Assembly: GCA_016845065.1 (NCBI GenBank) | Contig: JAERTG010000162.1 | Location: 1 to 64,000 of the forward strand | DNA: 64,000 nt | From: Fidelibacterota bacterium | Lineage (GTDB): Bacteria; Fidelibacterota; UBA8477; JABMPR01 | Direction: 5' to 3' | In this document: in pieces, positions 50,524-59,784 of the stretch | How the letters are laid out: every line of letters starts with the position of its first letter | Numbering within the stretch: position 1 is the stretch's first letter | Notes under the pieces: model-generated | What the model saw: only the letters and a program-made list of their open reading frames with translations | What the model was told of the DNA's origin: nothing | Databases searched by the model: none | Position numbers and translations under genes: made by a program

Positions 50524-51792
50524 ATGAATACATCAATTCGCAAAGCACTCCTGATATCACTTACTCTGATTATCTCACTCTCAACAGTTTGGGCACAGCC
50601 CAAGGCTCCGCCCATGCTGGATCCTCGCCGCTTTGACGCCTGGACTGTGGAGTATGAACCCTTCCGCCTTCTTATTGAAAATGCAGTGGAAGAATACATC
50701 ACTTTAAATGAAACGGAACTACCGCCCATTGCGTCAACGGACAATGTGATTGCAGTCAGATCCAAATCAGGTCAGAGACAGCTTTATCAAATTCGTTATG
50801 GAACTGTATCAGAAGGCTATAACGTGATTGACAATATGGAAGTGAAGTGGGTGCTGGGCACTACCCTGGCTCAGACTATTTCCGAAAAGGAAACCTATTA
50901 TCACCTGGATACATCTGAACCTTATGAATCTACCAAACATAGACCAGAAATTGACTATCTCGAAGTTGAGTCATTTTGGACTCATACTGATTTACAGATT
51001 GGTACTGATCGACTGGTTTACCTCTTTGGAAAATCTGGAGGTATTACAGTTGAGTGGGGCAATGAGCTTTTTGGTCGCCCCTATGGCGAAGCCGGCTTTG
51101 CCCGTTTTGGAGTGATTACACCCATATTCAAAATGGGTATTCAGGTTCCCTCACCCTCCATTCCTTTAGGCTATCGAGCTGGTACCGATGATACGGAGGA
51201 CCACCTCACTGGAGGTATTGGTGGTTTTGGTGCCTTTAAGTACAAGGTTCTGTATGGGGAGTTATTTTTTCAATCCCTTGAGGCTGCTTTAGCCAGCGGT
51301 ACACATATCAATAGCTATGACCTGGGTGGTTTAATGAACCTTAGTTTTAATACCACGCTTTCTGGTATTCCCATGGGAAAAGAGAAGCGTCTATTTGCAG
51401 GAGCTTTGCAAATCCGACTTGGTGCAGTAATAGCCAGGGTTGATCACAGTCAGATCATTGATGATCGAGTCAGTTTCCAGAATGAGAAACGCAGCTATAG
51501 TGTAGCGGATGGTGATACAACCGAAGAGTTTACCAATGGCGAAGCTGCTTCTCTGGATGAATCAGGTCTTTTCTTTCGCCTGGATTATGCCTCTCCGCTT
51601 ATTGAAAAAAGTTATCCGCGTCATGAAGCGGTCTTCCAGGTTTCTGGACCCAGCATTATGACCAAATATACATACAACATAAACAAGACTTTGGGTTTAC
51701 CGCTCAGCGTGCTTGTATATACCAAGGATAATGAGTGGACACCAAGTGCTGCCATTCTGGTTGGTTTTAAATTGAGGCTTGATCAGAATTAA
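50524..51792 (+). CDS. second outer-membrane beta-barrel-like protein of the motor operon
   Basis: From ATG 50524 (AGGAGGA at normal spacing) the product has 422 residues with signal peptide MNTSIRKALLISLTLIISLSTVWAQ in part (cleaved after A-Q). A soluble region (about 25-150, with AWTVEYEPFRLLIENAVEEYI) precedes barrel-like strands (GEAGFARFGVITPIFKMGIQ, FGAFKYKVLYGELFFQS, GALQIRLGAVIARVD) and the end AAILVGFKLRLDQN. Family unknown. The frame is open upstream to 50464 but overlaps the previous gene. The last gene of the operon; a terminator follows. Confidence 0.7.
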   Translation: MNTSIRKALLISLTLIISLSTVWAQPKAPPMLDPRRFDAWTVEYEPFRLLIENAVEEYITLNETELPPIASTDNVIAVRSKSGQRQLYQIRYGTVSEGYNVIDNMEVKWVLGTTLAQTISEKETYYHLDTSEPYESTKHRPEIDYLEVESFWTHTDLQIGTDRLVYLFGKSGGITVEWGNELFGRPYGEAGFARFGVITPIFKMGIQVPSPSIPLGYRAGTDDTEDHLTGGIGGFGAFKYKVLYGELFFQSLEAALASGTHINSYDLGGLMNLSFNTTLSGIPMGKEKRLFAGALQIRLGAVIARVDHSQIIDDRVSFQNEKRSYSVADGDTTEEFTNGEAASLDESGLFFRLDYASPLIEKSYPRHEAVFQVSGPSIMTKYTYNINKTLGLPLSVLVYTKDNEWTPSAAILVGFKLRLDQN

Positions 51793-51811
51793 CTGGTCTC
51801 ACATTTAGCAT

Positions 51812-51842
51812 AAAAGGGTAGGCTTTTGTCTGCCCTTTTTTA
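51812..51842 (+). terminator. intrinsic terminator after the motor operon
   Basis: A stem AAAGGGTAG/CTGCCCTTT (one G-U pair) with a short loop is followed by six T residues. It ends the GldL-GldM-barrel-barrel transcript and isolates it from the cbb3 locus. Confidence 0.85.
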
Positions 51843-51998
51843 TTTGAAAGATTTACCAGAGTCAGAGATTTTTTCTCAAATATCACTAATTACATGGCAT
51901 TTGAGGTGTTCATTATTATTTTGTGCTGAAATCATGCTTAACAGATCAACATATTTTACTCAAAATCAAAATTATCCGTTTATAGAAACGAGGGCAGT

Positions 51999-52502
51999 TT
52001 GCCATTTCGGTTAACTAATGAAGGTGAATATGCCGTTCGACTCATGGTTTATCTGGCTGGTAGAGACCGTGAACGACTTGTCTCAGCCCGAGAGATAGCA
52101 GACAACCAGGACATCCCTCAGCGATTTCTCAGAACCATCGTTTCGCAGTTTGCTAAGCTGGGATTCATTAACTCCTTTCAAGGCAATGGTGGTGGAGTAC
52201 GCCTGGCAGAAGGGGCTGAGAATAAAACTTTACTGGAAGTGATCGAAGCCGTTGAAGGCCCTATATATTTGAATGTCTGTATGCAGGGGGAAGTGGCCTG
52301 TCAATTCTCAAATCAATGTGCAGTTCATCTGGTCTGGCACGAAGCCCAGGATGCCATTCAGAAAATTCTGGGGAGCAAGAAAATCAAAGAATTGGCACAG
52401 GTGAATTTTGATCTGGCAGCAAGTGGCTTTGGTACAGGGTCTGATGCCATGTGTGGTATACCAGTAAACACAGATGATACCGAGGCTCCCCGTGGCAATT
52501 AA
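51999..52502 (+). CDS. Rrf2-family transcriptional regulator with three Fe-S-type cysteines
   Basis: The 167-residue protein starts at a TTG (51999) with GAGGG in front. A winged helix-turn-helix occupies residues about 1-80 (LTNEGEYAVRLMVYLAG, ISQRFLR-like IPQRFLRTIVSQFAKLGF, GNGGGVRLA). Cys94, Cys101 and Cys107 follow, the pattern expected for an Fe-S cluster in IscR/NsrR/RsrR-type sensors. Being first in the cbb3 locus and overlapping ccoI, it probably controls oxidase genes in response to O2, NO or redox state. The exact spacing (C-x6-C-x5-C) differs slightly from IscR, so the signal is uncertain. Confidence 0.88.
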   Translation: MPFRLTNEGEYAVRLMVYLAGRDRERLVSAREIADNQDIPQRFLRTIVSQFAKLGFINSFQGNGGGVRLAEGAENKTLLEVIEAVEGPIYLNVCMQGEVACQFSNQCAVHLVWHEAQDAIQKILGSKKIKELAQVNFDLAASGFGTGSDAMCGIPVNTDDTEAPRGN

Positions 52503-54939
52503 TTTCGGCAAATACGAGGCTGGCCAGATACCAGCTGATCAGCAAAAAGCTATGATCTGTTTCCATTGTGGCGAGCCTTGTCCTGATGACAACATATCTA
52601 TCGGCGATAAGAGCTTTTGTTGTCACGGCTGCAAGACGGTTTTCGAAATCCTCAATGCCAACGAGATGTGTGATTATTATACCATTGAGGACACACCGGG
52701 AATTACACCAAAACAGGATTTGATTTCAGATCGTTTTGAATATCTCGATGATGAGACCGTGAAACCCCAGGTTGTCGATTTCTCAGATGGAAAAACTGAA
52801 AGAGTTACTTTTCACAGCCCAACGATGCATTGCGCCTCATGTATCTGGCTTTTGGAAAAACTACACGAGATGGACTCACGGATATATAGTTCGGTTGTCA
52901 ATTTTCCGCGTAAACAGGTAACTATCACCTATAACCGAGAGGAAATGAAGCTCAGCGAGACAGCTGCACTGCTTTCATCTCTTGGTTATGAACCATTGGT
53001 GAACCTGGATACAGTAGGTAAACGTGAACAGTCCTCTGCGGAGAAGAAACTCTATCTGAAAATTGGGCTGGCCGGCTTTGCCTTCGGCAATGTCATGATT
53101 TTAAGTTTTCCTGAATACCTCTCGCGAGTTGGTTCAGTTGACCCCACCTTTAAAACGGTGTTTGGCTATCTCAGTCTGTTGCTATCCATACCAATACTTC
53201 TCTTTGCTTCGAAGGATTATTATCAATCAGCCTGGGCTGGGATCAAGAGCCGGACCGTCAATATTGATGTTCCCATCACCCTGGGTATTGGGATGCTCTT
53301 TTTTAGATCACTTTGGGAAATTCTCACCCAAACTGGAGTAGGGTATCTGGATTCATTCACCGGTCTGGTTTTCTTTTTACTGGTGGGCCGACTTTTCCAA
53401 CAAAAAACTTACGAAGTCCTCTCATTTGAAAGAGATTACAAGTCATTTTTCCCACTCTCTGTAACTCGGATGATCAACAATATTGAAGCAGTAGTCACCG
53501 TATTAAAGCAGAAGCCAGGTGATAGAATCGTTGTGAGAAACCAGGAGTTGATTCCAGCTGATTCCGTCCTCCTCAAGACAGAGGCCTTTATAGATTATAG
53601 TTTTGTAAGTGGAGAGTCCACCCCTGTGACAAAAAACGCAGGAGATTTCATTTATGCCGGGGGTCGTCAGGCTGGAACCACCATTGAGCTGGAGGTAATC
53701 AAGGAACCTTCACAAAGCTATCTTACCCAACTCTGGAACAATGATGTCTTCAACAAACCGCGTTTTTCCAGACTAAATGTCATGGTAAATCAAGTAAGTC
53801 ATTATTTTACCTTTGGCGTGTTGGCTATTGCGATAATTGCCTCTCTGTATTGGCTGCAATTTGATACGGCCACAGGGATTAAAGTATTCACAGCAGTATT
53901 AATTGTGGCTTGCCCCTGTGCGCTGGCATTATCCTCCCCATTTGCCCTCGGGACTGCCATGCGGATTTTTGGTCGCAAAGGCTTTTATGTGAAAAATACT
54001 GATACGGTTGAAGCCCTTTCAAAAATCAATACGATTGTTATGGATAAAACAGGCACGTTGACTGAGTCCGGACAGGAAACTATTGAGTTTTCAGGAGACA
54101 GGCTTGCCCACGAGGATCAGGAAATAATTAAATCCCTGGTTCAACATTCAACACATCCCCTGAGTCAGAAAATCTTCCAGGCTCTTGATGTTGATGCTAT
54201 CCATCCAGTAGCAAAATTTGAAGAGATATCCGGCAAGGGAATTCAGGGCCATGTTAGTGGACGCGAGATTAAACTCGGATCTACGAAATGGCTGGGACTC
54301 CAGGAAGATGCAACTGATGCGGAGGATATGAAAACCCGGGTATTCCTCAGTATAAATGAGGAAGTTATAGGTTCATTTCTTATTGCAAATGTATTTCGCA
54401 AGGGTTTGCGCCCATTGCTCTCGGATTTAAAAAAGCAGTTTAGTATGTTTCTTTTATCTGGGGATACTGAGCGAGAGAAAGCGACCCTGGTTAACCTGTT
54501 TGGAAGTGAAGAAAACCTACAGTTTCGTCAAACCCCTGAAAACAAACTGGATTTTGTCTCCAGGGTTCAAGGAGAAGGTGCCCATGTACTTATGGTGGGT
54601 GATGGTCTCAATGATGCAGGGGCTTTACGGGCCAGTGAAGTAGGTATCGCTATCACTGATGATGTATCAGCCTTTTCGCCTGCCAGTGATGGAATTCTCA
54701 CCGGCAAGAATCTTCATTTATTGGGAACCTTTATTAAAATGTCAAAGGCGACCACCTCGGTAATTGTGGCCAGTTTTGTGATCTCAATTATATACAATGT
54801 GGTTGGAGTTAGCTTTGCTGTAGCTGGGAAATTAAGTCCCTTGGTTTCGGCAATTCTCATGCCTGCCAGTTCAATTTCCGTCGTGGCCTTTACCACATTT
54901 ACTACGAGCTTGCGAGCCAGGATGATGAAATTAACTTGA
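52492..54939 (+). CDS. ccoI: heavy-metal P1B-type ATPase, CcoI/FixI-like copper exporter
   Basis: The protein delivers or exports copper needed for cbb3 oxidase assembly. With the GTG at 52492 (GAGG six bases away) it has 815 residues; an in-frame ATG lies at 52474 and another at 52552. The N-terminal Cys cluster (CFHCGEPCPDD, CCHGCKTVF) and a heavy-metal domain with CASCIWLLE precede eight membrane helices. The membrane metal site is CPC (VACPCALAL). Phosphorylation motif DKTGTLT, HP (STHPLS) and hinge GDGLNDAGAL are intact. The start overlaps the Rrf2 gene, implying translational coupling. Confidence 0.93.
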   Translation: MAINFGKYEAGQIPADQQKAMICFHCGEPCPDDNISIGDKSFCCHGCKTVFEILNANEMCDYYTIEDTPGITPKQDLISDRFEYLDDETVKPQVVDFSDGKTERVTFHSPTMHCASCIWLLEKLHEMDSRIYSSVVNFPRKQVTITYNREEMKLSETAALLSSLGYEPLVNLDTVGKREQSSAEKKLYLKIGLAGFAFGNVMILSFPEYLSRVGSVDPTFKTVFGYLSLLLSIPILLFASKDYYQSAWAGIKSRTVNIDVPITLGIGMLFFRSLWEILTQTGVGYLDSFTGLVFFLLVGRLFQQKTYEVLSFERDYKSFFPLSVTRMINNIEAVVTVLKQKPGDRIVVRNQELIPADSVLLKTEAFIDYSFVSGESTPVTKNAGDFIYAGGRQAGTTIELEVIKEPSQSYLTQLWNNDVFNKPRFSRLNVMVNQVSHYFTFGVLAIAIIASLYWLQFDTATGIKVFTAVLIVACPCALALSSPFALGTAMRIFGRKGFYVKNTDTVEALSKINTIVMDKTGTLTESGQETIEFSGDRLAHEDQEIIKSLVQHSTHPLSQKIFQALDVDAIHPVAKFEEISGKGIQGHVSGREIKLGSTKWLGLQEDATDAEDMKTRVFLSINEEVIGSFLIANVFRKGLRPLLSDLKKQFSMFLLSGDTEREKATLVNLFGSEENLQFRQTPENKLDFVSRVQGEGAHVLMVGDGLNDAGALRASEVGIAITDDVSAFSPASDGILTGKNLHLLGTFIKMSKATTSVIVASFVISIIYNVVGVSFAVAGKLSPLVSAILMPASSISVVAFTTFTTSLRARMMKLT

Positions 54940-54958
54940 TGAAACGAGAGTATCAAAT

Positions 54959-55159
54959 TTGTACGTAATGTTTATCCTGATGGCTTTTAGTCTGACGGCA
55001 TCTCTGATTTTTTTGGGTGCCTATATCTGGTCGGTTAAGTCCGGACAGTTTGATGACAAATATACACCGTCAGTGAGAATGTTATTTGAAGATAAAAAAA
55101 CATCGAAGAAAACGGAACCCGGTCTTATTTCGGGAGAAAAAAACGAGGAGAATAAATAA
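54959..55159 (+). CDS. ccoS: cbb3 oxidase assembly protein CcoS
   Basis: The 66-residue protein has one N-terminal membrane helix (YVMFILMAFSLTASLIFLGAY) followed by WSVKSGQFDDKYTP, the diagnostic CcoS stretch (W-x-x-x-x-G-Q-F-D-D). The TTG at 54959 gives a start aligning with other CcoS proteins (M-x-V-x-F-x-x); an ATG lies at 54968. CcoS is needed for cofactor insertion into cbb3 oxidase. The stop overlaps the ATG of ccoNO in TAATG, so they are coupled. Confidence 0.93.
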   Translation: MYVMFILMAFSLTASLIFLGAYIWSVKSGQFDDKYTPSVRMLFEDKKTSKKTEPGLISGEKNEENK

Positions 55160-57276
55160 TGGAGATGGAAAAATTTCAGTACGATAATAAAATCGTGCGA
55201 ATGTTTTTCTGGGCCACCGTTGTATGGGGCGTGACAGCCTTTTTGGTTGGGCTCACTATTGCGCTTCAATTACCAGCACCGGCCTTTAATTTCAGCACCT
55301 CTTGGTTGACTTTTGGTCGCCTGCGTCCCCTGCATACCAATGCTGCAATTTTTGCATTTGTTGGCAATGGTATTTTTATGGGATATTACTATTCAGCTCA
55401 AAGACTACTCAAGGCCAGAAATTTTTCCGATGTGCTTAGCAAAGTGCATTTTTGGGGGTGGCAGGGTATCATTGTTTCAGCGGCATTAACATTACCTGCT
55501 GGTCTTACCTCAGCCAAAGAATATGCAGAACTGGAATGGCCAATTGATATCGCCATCGCCTTGATCTGGGTTGCCTGGGGTGTGAATATGATGGGGACTA
55601 TCCTTAAGCGACGTGAAAAACATCTCTATGTAGCGATCTGGTTTTATATCGCCACCTTTGTCACGGTGGCCATGCTCCATATTGTGAATTCACTTGCCAT
55701 TCCAGTAAGTTTCTGGAAAAGTTACTCACTATATGCAGGGGTACAGGACGCCCTGGTTCAATGGTGGTATGGACACAATGCTGTGGCCTTCTTCCTGACG
55801 ACTCCTTATCTGGGTCTGATGTACTATTTCATGCCGAAAGCCGCACAGAGACCAGTCTATTCATATAGACTTTCGATAATTCATTTCTGGGCGCTTATCT
55901 TTCTGTATATCTGGGCTGGTCCGCACCATTTGCTCTATACCTCAACACCGGATTGGGCTCAAACACTGGGAACTGTATTTTCTATCATGTTGATTGCCCC
56001 TTCCTGGGGTGGCATGCTTAACGGTCTACTCACCCTTCGTGGTGCCTGGGATCGAGTGCGTCAGGATCCGATTCTCAAGTTTATGGTTGTGGCTGTTTCT
56101 GCCTATGGAATGTCCACATTTGAAGGTCCCATGATGTCATTAAAAAATTATAATGCCATCTCGCACTTCACCGACTATACCATAGCCCATGTCCATATTG
56201 GGGCCCTGGGTTGGAACGGCCTGTTGACCTTTGGTATGCTGTATTGGTTGGCTCCACGTTTGTGGAATACCAAGCTATACTCAGTTAAGCTGGCCAATGT
56301 CCACTTCTGGCTAGCCACACTTGGAATCATTTTCTATGTCATCCCCATGTACTGGACCGGTATTACCCAGGCTTTGATCTGGAAACAGTTCACTCCTGAA
56401 GGGTTGCTCGTTTATCCAAACTTTCTAGAGACTGTATTACAGCTCGTACCCATGTACTGGACACGTGCATTTGGTGGTACCTTATATCTGGTTGGTTCGC
56501 TGATCATGGTTTACAACCTGGTTAAAACAGCCAGGGCTGGTGAACCTGTTCCTGATCAGGAGATGGAAGCTGCACCCTTGAAGCCCATTGTATCCGAGCC
56601 CGGTGAACACAAGCATCGCTGGCTTGAAGCCCGCCCCATGTACTTTTTGGCTGTAGCTCTGGTTGCTGTAGCTATAGGTGGAATTGTAGAATTTGTACCT
56701 ATGTTTGTAGTGAAGTCCAACATTCCCACAATCAGTACCGTAACACCTTATTCACCCCTGGAACTCGAAGGTCGTGATATCTATATCAAGGAGGGCTGTT
56801 TTAACTGTCACTCCCAGATGATCCGTCCCTTCCGAAGTGAGACTGAACGCTATGGTGAGTACTCCAAGGCTGGAGAGTTTGTTTACGATCATCCATTTCT
56901 CTGGGGGTCTAAACGTACTGGACCTGATCTCCATCGTGAAGGTGTAGGCAAGCTGAAGAAACCCGATGCCTGGCACTACAACCACATGGAAAATCCTCGC
57001 TCAATGAGTCCTGGTTCCATTATGCCGGTTTATCCATGGCTATTGAAAAGATCAAATAACTATGCTGATCTTCCTAAAAAGATTAGTGTCATGAGAACAC
57101 TGGGTGTTCCTTATCCAGAAGGGTATGAGGATGTAGCTCTGGATGATCTTAAGAAACAGGCTGATGGTATTGTGGCTAATCTTAATGAATCAGGTATTGA
57201 GACATCCTGGGATAAAGAGATTATCGCTCTTATTGCATATATGCAAAAACTGGGAACAGGAATCCTCCCTAACTAG
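55159..57276 (+). CDS. ccoNO: fused cbb3 oxidase subunits I and II (CcoN-CcoO)
   Basis: This 705-residue protein joins CcoN (about 1-470) and CcoO (about 480-705). The heme-copper ligands of CcoN are present: His59 (RPLHTNAA), His206 with Tyr204 (WWYGHNAV), His255-His256 (GPHHLLYT) and His344/His346 (AHVHIGALGW). CcoO has an N-terminal helix and one heme c site Cys547-x-x-Cys550-His551 (GCFNCHSQMIRPF). Fusion of N and O is known in Bacteroidetes and related FCB phyla. It reduces O2 at high affinity while pumping protons. Confidence 0.96.
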   Translation: MEMEKFQYDNKIVRMFFWATVVWGVTAFLVGLTIALQLPAPAFNFSTSWLTFGRLRPLHTNAAIFAFVGNGIFMGYYYSAQRLLKARNFSDVLSKVHFWGWQGIIVSAALTLPAGLTSAKEYAELEWPIDIAIALIWVAWGVNMMGTILKRREKHLYVAIWFYIATFVTVAMLHIVNSLAIPVSFWKSYSLYAGVQDALVQWWYGHNAVAFFLTTPYLGLMYYFMPKAAQRPVYSYRLSIIHFWALIFLYIWAGPHHLLYTSTPDWAQTLGTVFSIMLIAPSWGGMLNGLLTLRGAWDRVRQDPILKFMVVAVSAYGMSTFEGPMMSLKNYNAISHFTDYTIAHVHIGALGWNGLLTFGMLYWLAPRLWNTKLYSVKLANVHFWLATLGIIFYVIPMYWTGITQALIWKQFTPEGLLVYPNFLETVLQLVPMYWTRAFGGTLYLVGSLIMVYNLVKTARAGEPVPDQEMEAAPLKPIVSEPGEHKHRWLEARPMYFLAVALVAVAIGGIVEFVPMFVVKSNIPTISTVTPYSPLELEGRDIYIKEGCFNCHSQMIRPFRSETERYGEYSKAGEFVYDHPFLWGSKRTGPDLHREGVGKLKKPDAWHYNHMENPRSMSPGSIMPVYPWLLKRSNNYADLPKKISVMRTLGVPYPEGYEDVALDDLKKQADGIVANLNESGIETSWDKEIIALIAYMQKLGTGILPN

Positions 57277-57284
57277 GGCTGGAT

Positions 57285-57482
57285 TTGAAGCGTATGCTAA
57301 GTCGTATTTATCCGGGAGCAGATGGCCTTCAGTTCTTTCAAGGGCTATCCCTGGTTTTATTCTTTCTGGTTTTTGTGGGAGCAATCATTATGATTGTTAC
57401 CATGCGGAGAGGATACATTAGTAAAATGAGCAATATGCCCCTCGAGAGCGGGGATGATCAAAATAATGGAGGCCATTTATAA
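57285..57482 (+). CDS. ccoQ: CcoQ-like small subunit of cbb3 oxidase
   Basis: The 65-residue protein has one membrane helix (about residues 18-40, FFQGLSLVLFFLVFVGAIIMIV) and a short polar C-terminus, the usual CcoQ layout. Start at TTG 57285 or ATG 57294. The stop overlaps the next start in TAATG. Position between ccoNO and ccoP is the main evidence for identity; sequence is poorly conserved in this family. Confidence 0.8.
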   Translation: MKRMLSRIYPGADGLQFFQGLSLVLFFLVFVGAIIMIVTMRRGYISKMSNMPLESGDDQNNGGHL

Positions 57483-58267
57483 TGGGCAAAGTCACGAACG
57501 AACTCATTGATCACGATTATGATGGAATTCAGGAGTATGACAACGACCTACCGGGTTGGTGGAAAACTCTTTTTCTCATCACAATAATCTTTTCAGTCAT
57601 ATATGTACCATATTACCATCTCTTTGGTGATTTGCAGGATGCAGAATATCAAAAGGAAATGGGCACTTATGTTGAAGCAAGTGCCGGTCGCAGTGCCTTT
57701 ACAGCCTATTCATCTCCCTGGGCCAGTGATGGTGAAATCACCCCCGCCCTGAGGGCAGAGATGGATAAGATACTTGATGCTCCCTTTGATGAACAACTTA
57801 TGAGAGCCATGGCAAAGGCAGATGCTGATCAGTTAGCTAAACTAAAAGCTGCTTTTCCTGATGTAATTGCTGCTTATGGAAGCGGAGCCTCAGCTACCCC
57901 AACACCTGTTGAAAAGGAGGAGGTCGCTGCAGCCACTCCTGCCACAGAGATGGTTGCTCTCACCGATGAAGCCAGCCTAACCGCTGGTAAAAAGATCTGG
58001 GATACACAATGCTTTACCTGCCATCTCAACGATGGTGGTGGAAGTATTGGTCCCAACATGACTGACGCCTACTGGATTCACGGCGGTGATATGGCATCCA
58101 TTGTCAATATTATCAAAGTGGGTGTGCCTGCCAAAGGGATGATTCCATGGGAGACTACACTCAGCCCGGAGCAGATCATGCAGGTCTCAAGCTTTATCAA
58201 GGTGAAGTTGGTAGGAACAACTCCAGCGACGCCAAAAGATCCTCAGGGAGAGTTATTTGAGGGTTAG
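57482..58267 (+). CDS. ccoP: cbb3 oxidase subunit III (CcoP), single-heme type
   Basis: The 261-residue protein has the CcoP N-terminus DGIQEYDNDLPGWWKTLF and one membrane helix (about 27-48). A linker with helical segments (about 80-135) and an Ala/Thr/Pro/Glu-rich stretch (135-160) follows. Only one heme c site is present: Cys177-x-x-Cys180-His181 (CFTCH) with Met in PAKGMIPW as likely axial ligand. Proteobacterial CcoP has two; a single site is seen in some FCB relatives. It passes electrons to CcoNO. A strong terminator follows. Confidence 0.92.
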   Translation: MGKVTNELIDHDYDGIQEYDNDLPGWWKTLFLITIIFSVIYVPYYHLFGDLQDAEYQKEMGTYVEASAGRSAFTAYSSPWASDGEITPALRAEMDKILDAPFDEQLMRAMAKADADQLAKLKAAFPDVIAAYGSGASATPTPVEKEEVAAATPATEMVALTDEASLTAGKKIWDTQCFTCHLNDGGGSIGPNMTDAYWIHGGDMASIVNIIKVGVPAKGMIPWETTLSPEQIMQVSSFIKVKLVGTTPATPKDPQGELFEG

Positions 58268-58292
58268 ACCTCGAATAGGATAGAGTTAGGTG

Positions 58293-58323
58293 AAGGAACT
58301 CACGCATAGCGTGAGTTCCTTTT
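58293..58323 (+). terminator. strong intrinsic terminator between ccoP and ccoG
   Basis: A perfect 13-bp stem (58293-58305 with 58309-58321) with a three-base loop is followed by a short T tract. It splits the cbb3 locus into structural genes and ccoG-fixH, which may have a separate promoter or be expressed by read-through. Confidence 0.88.
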
Positions 58324-58368
58324 GCCATATTAGTTTGTAGTAAACAAATACTTGGAGATGGCAGGTAA

Positions 58369-59784
58369 ATGAGTCAGCCAGACAGAAATCTCACCAACAT
58401 AGATGCCCCCTCAGCATACAGAGATAGAATTGCATCCATAGATGAGGAAGGTAAACGAAAGTGGGTATTCCCGCGAAAACCTTCAGGTCGTTTTTACGAT
58501 GCCAGAACCTGGTTCTCATATCTCTTGCTCCTCATCATGTTCAGTGGTCCATTTATTACCATAAATGGTCGTCCCTTTCTCCTCCTCAATATCATTGAGC
58601 GCAAATTTATCATCCTGGGTATGGCCTTTTGGCCACAGGACAGCTTTATCTTTGTATTGGCGACCTTGACCTTTGTTGTAGGGATTCTTCTGTTTACCGT
58701 CATTTTCGGTCGACTTTTTTGTGGGTGGGCATGTCCCCAGACTATTTTCATGGAAATGGTCTTTCGCAAAATCGAATATTTTATCGATGGCAACGCCAAT
58801 AAACAGCGCAAACTAAAAGCTCAGAGCTGGAATGCGGAAAAGATTTTCAAGAGGGTTCTGAAGCATGGAGTATTCTGGGCACTATCTTTTATAATCGGCA
58901 ATACGTTTCTGGCATACATCATTGGGAAAGATGAGCTATTCAAAATTATCACTTCGCCAGTTTCAGAACATGCCTTTGGGTTTACCATCATGGTAATATT
59001 TACCAGCGTTTTCTACTACATCTATGCCTTTTTTCGGGAACAGATTTGTACACAGATCTGCCCATATGGTCGCTTCCAATCTGTGCTTCTTGATGATAAA
59101 TCCATTGTTGTTGCATATGATTACATCCGGGGTGAAAAACGTGGTCGGCCCAAAAAAAATAGCACAGAAGATCTTGGTGATTGTATTGATTGTAATCAGT
59201 GTGTAGAGGTTTGTCCTACTGGGATAGATATCCGTAACGGCACCCAGCTGGAATGCGTGAATTGCACGGCCTGTATTGATGCCTGCGATCATGTCATGGA
59301 TAAAGTAAAAAAACCACGCGGATTGATTCGCTATGATTCATTTAATGGGATTCGTACGGGAGAAACCTTAAATTTGAATTTCCGCAATATTGGCTACTCT
59401 GCTGTATTGGTCGCACTGGTAGTATTCTTCTTCATTCTGCTTGGAACCCGTTCCGATGTGGAATCCACTATCCTGCGATCATATGGTACCATGTATCAAG
59501 AAGTTGGAGATAACCACTTCACCAACCTGTATACCATAAAAGTTCTCAACAAAACATTTGATGATTTATTTATCCGACTTGAGTTACTGGAGCCTGAGGG
59601 TACCCTGACCATGGTGGGGAATGATTTAAAAATCAGTGGACAGGACAAAACTGAGGGAGCATTTTTTGTTGATTTGTCAGGTGATTTGCTAGACGGTACA
59701 GAAGCTAAGTTGAAAATTGCAGTATACAGCGGAGACCGCTTGCTGGAAAAAGTGAAAACATCATTTATGGGACCAAGGAAATAA
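58369..59784 (+). CDS. ccoG: cbb3 oxidase accessory ferredoxin protein CcoG (RdxA/FixG)
   Basis: The 471-residue protein has about five membrane helices and two ferredoxin-type 4Fe-4S motifs: CIDCNQCVEVCPTG and CVNCTACIDACD. N-terminal G-R-L-F-C-G-W-A-C-P-Q-T (FGRLFCGWACPQTIF) and REQICTQICPYGRFQS are typical of FixG/RdxA. The periplasmic C-terminal part is Ig-like (DDLFIRLELLEPEG). CcoG reduces Cu(II) for oxidase maturation. The stop overlaps the fixH start in TAATG. Confidence 0.95.
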   Translation: MSQPDRNLTNIDAPSAYRDRIASIDEEGKRKWVFPRKPSGRFYDARTWFSYLLLLIMFSGPFITINGRPFLLLNIIERKFIILGMAFWPQDSFIFVLATLTFVVGILLFTVIFGRLFCGWACPQTIFMEMVFRKIEYFIDGNANKQRKLKAQSWNAEKIFKRVLKHGVFWALSFIIGNTFLAYIIGKDELFKIITSPVSEHAFGFTIMVIFTSVFYYIYAFFREQICTQICPYGRFQSVLLDDKSIVVAYDYIRGEKRGRPKKNSTEDLGDCIDCNQCVEVCPTGIDIRNGTQLECVNCTACIDACDHVMDKVKKPRGLIRYDSFNGIRTGETLNLNFRNIGYSAVLVALVVFFFILLGTRSDVESTILRSYGTMYQEVGDNHFTNLYTIKVLNKTFDDLFIRLELLEPEGTLTMVGNDLKISGQDKTEGAFFVDLSGDLLDGTEAKLKIAVYSGDRLLEKVKTSFMGPRK

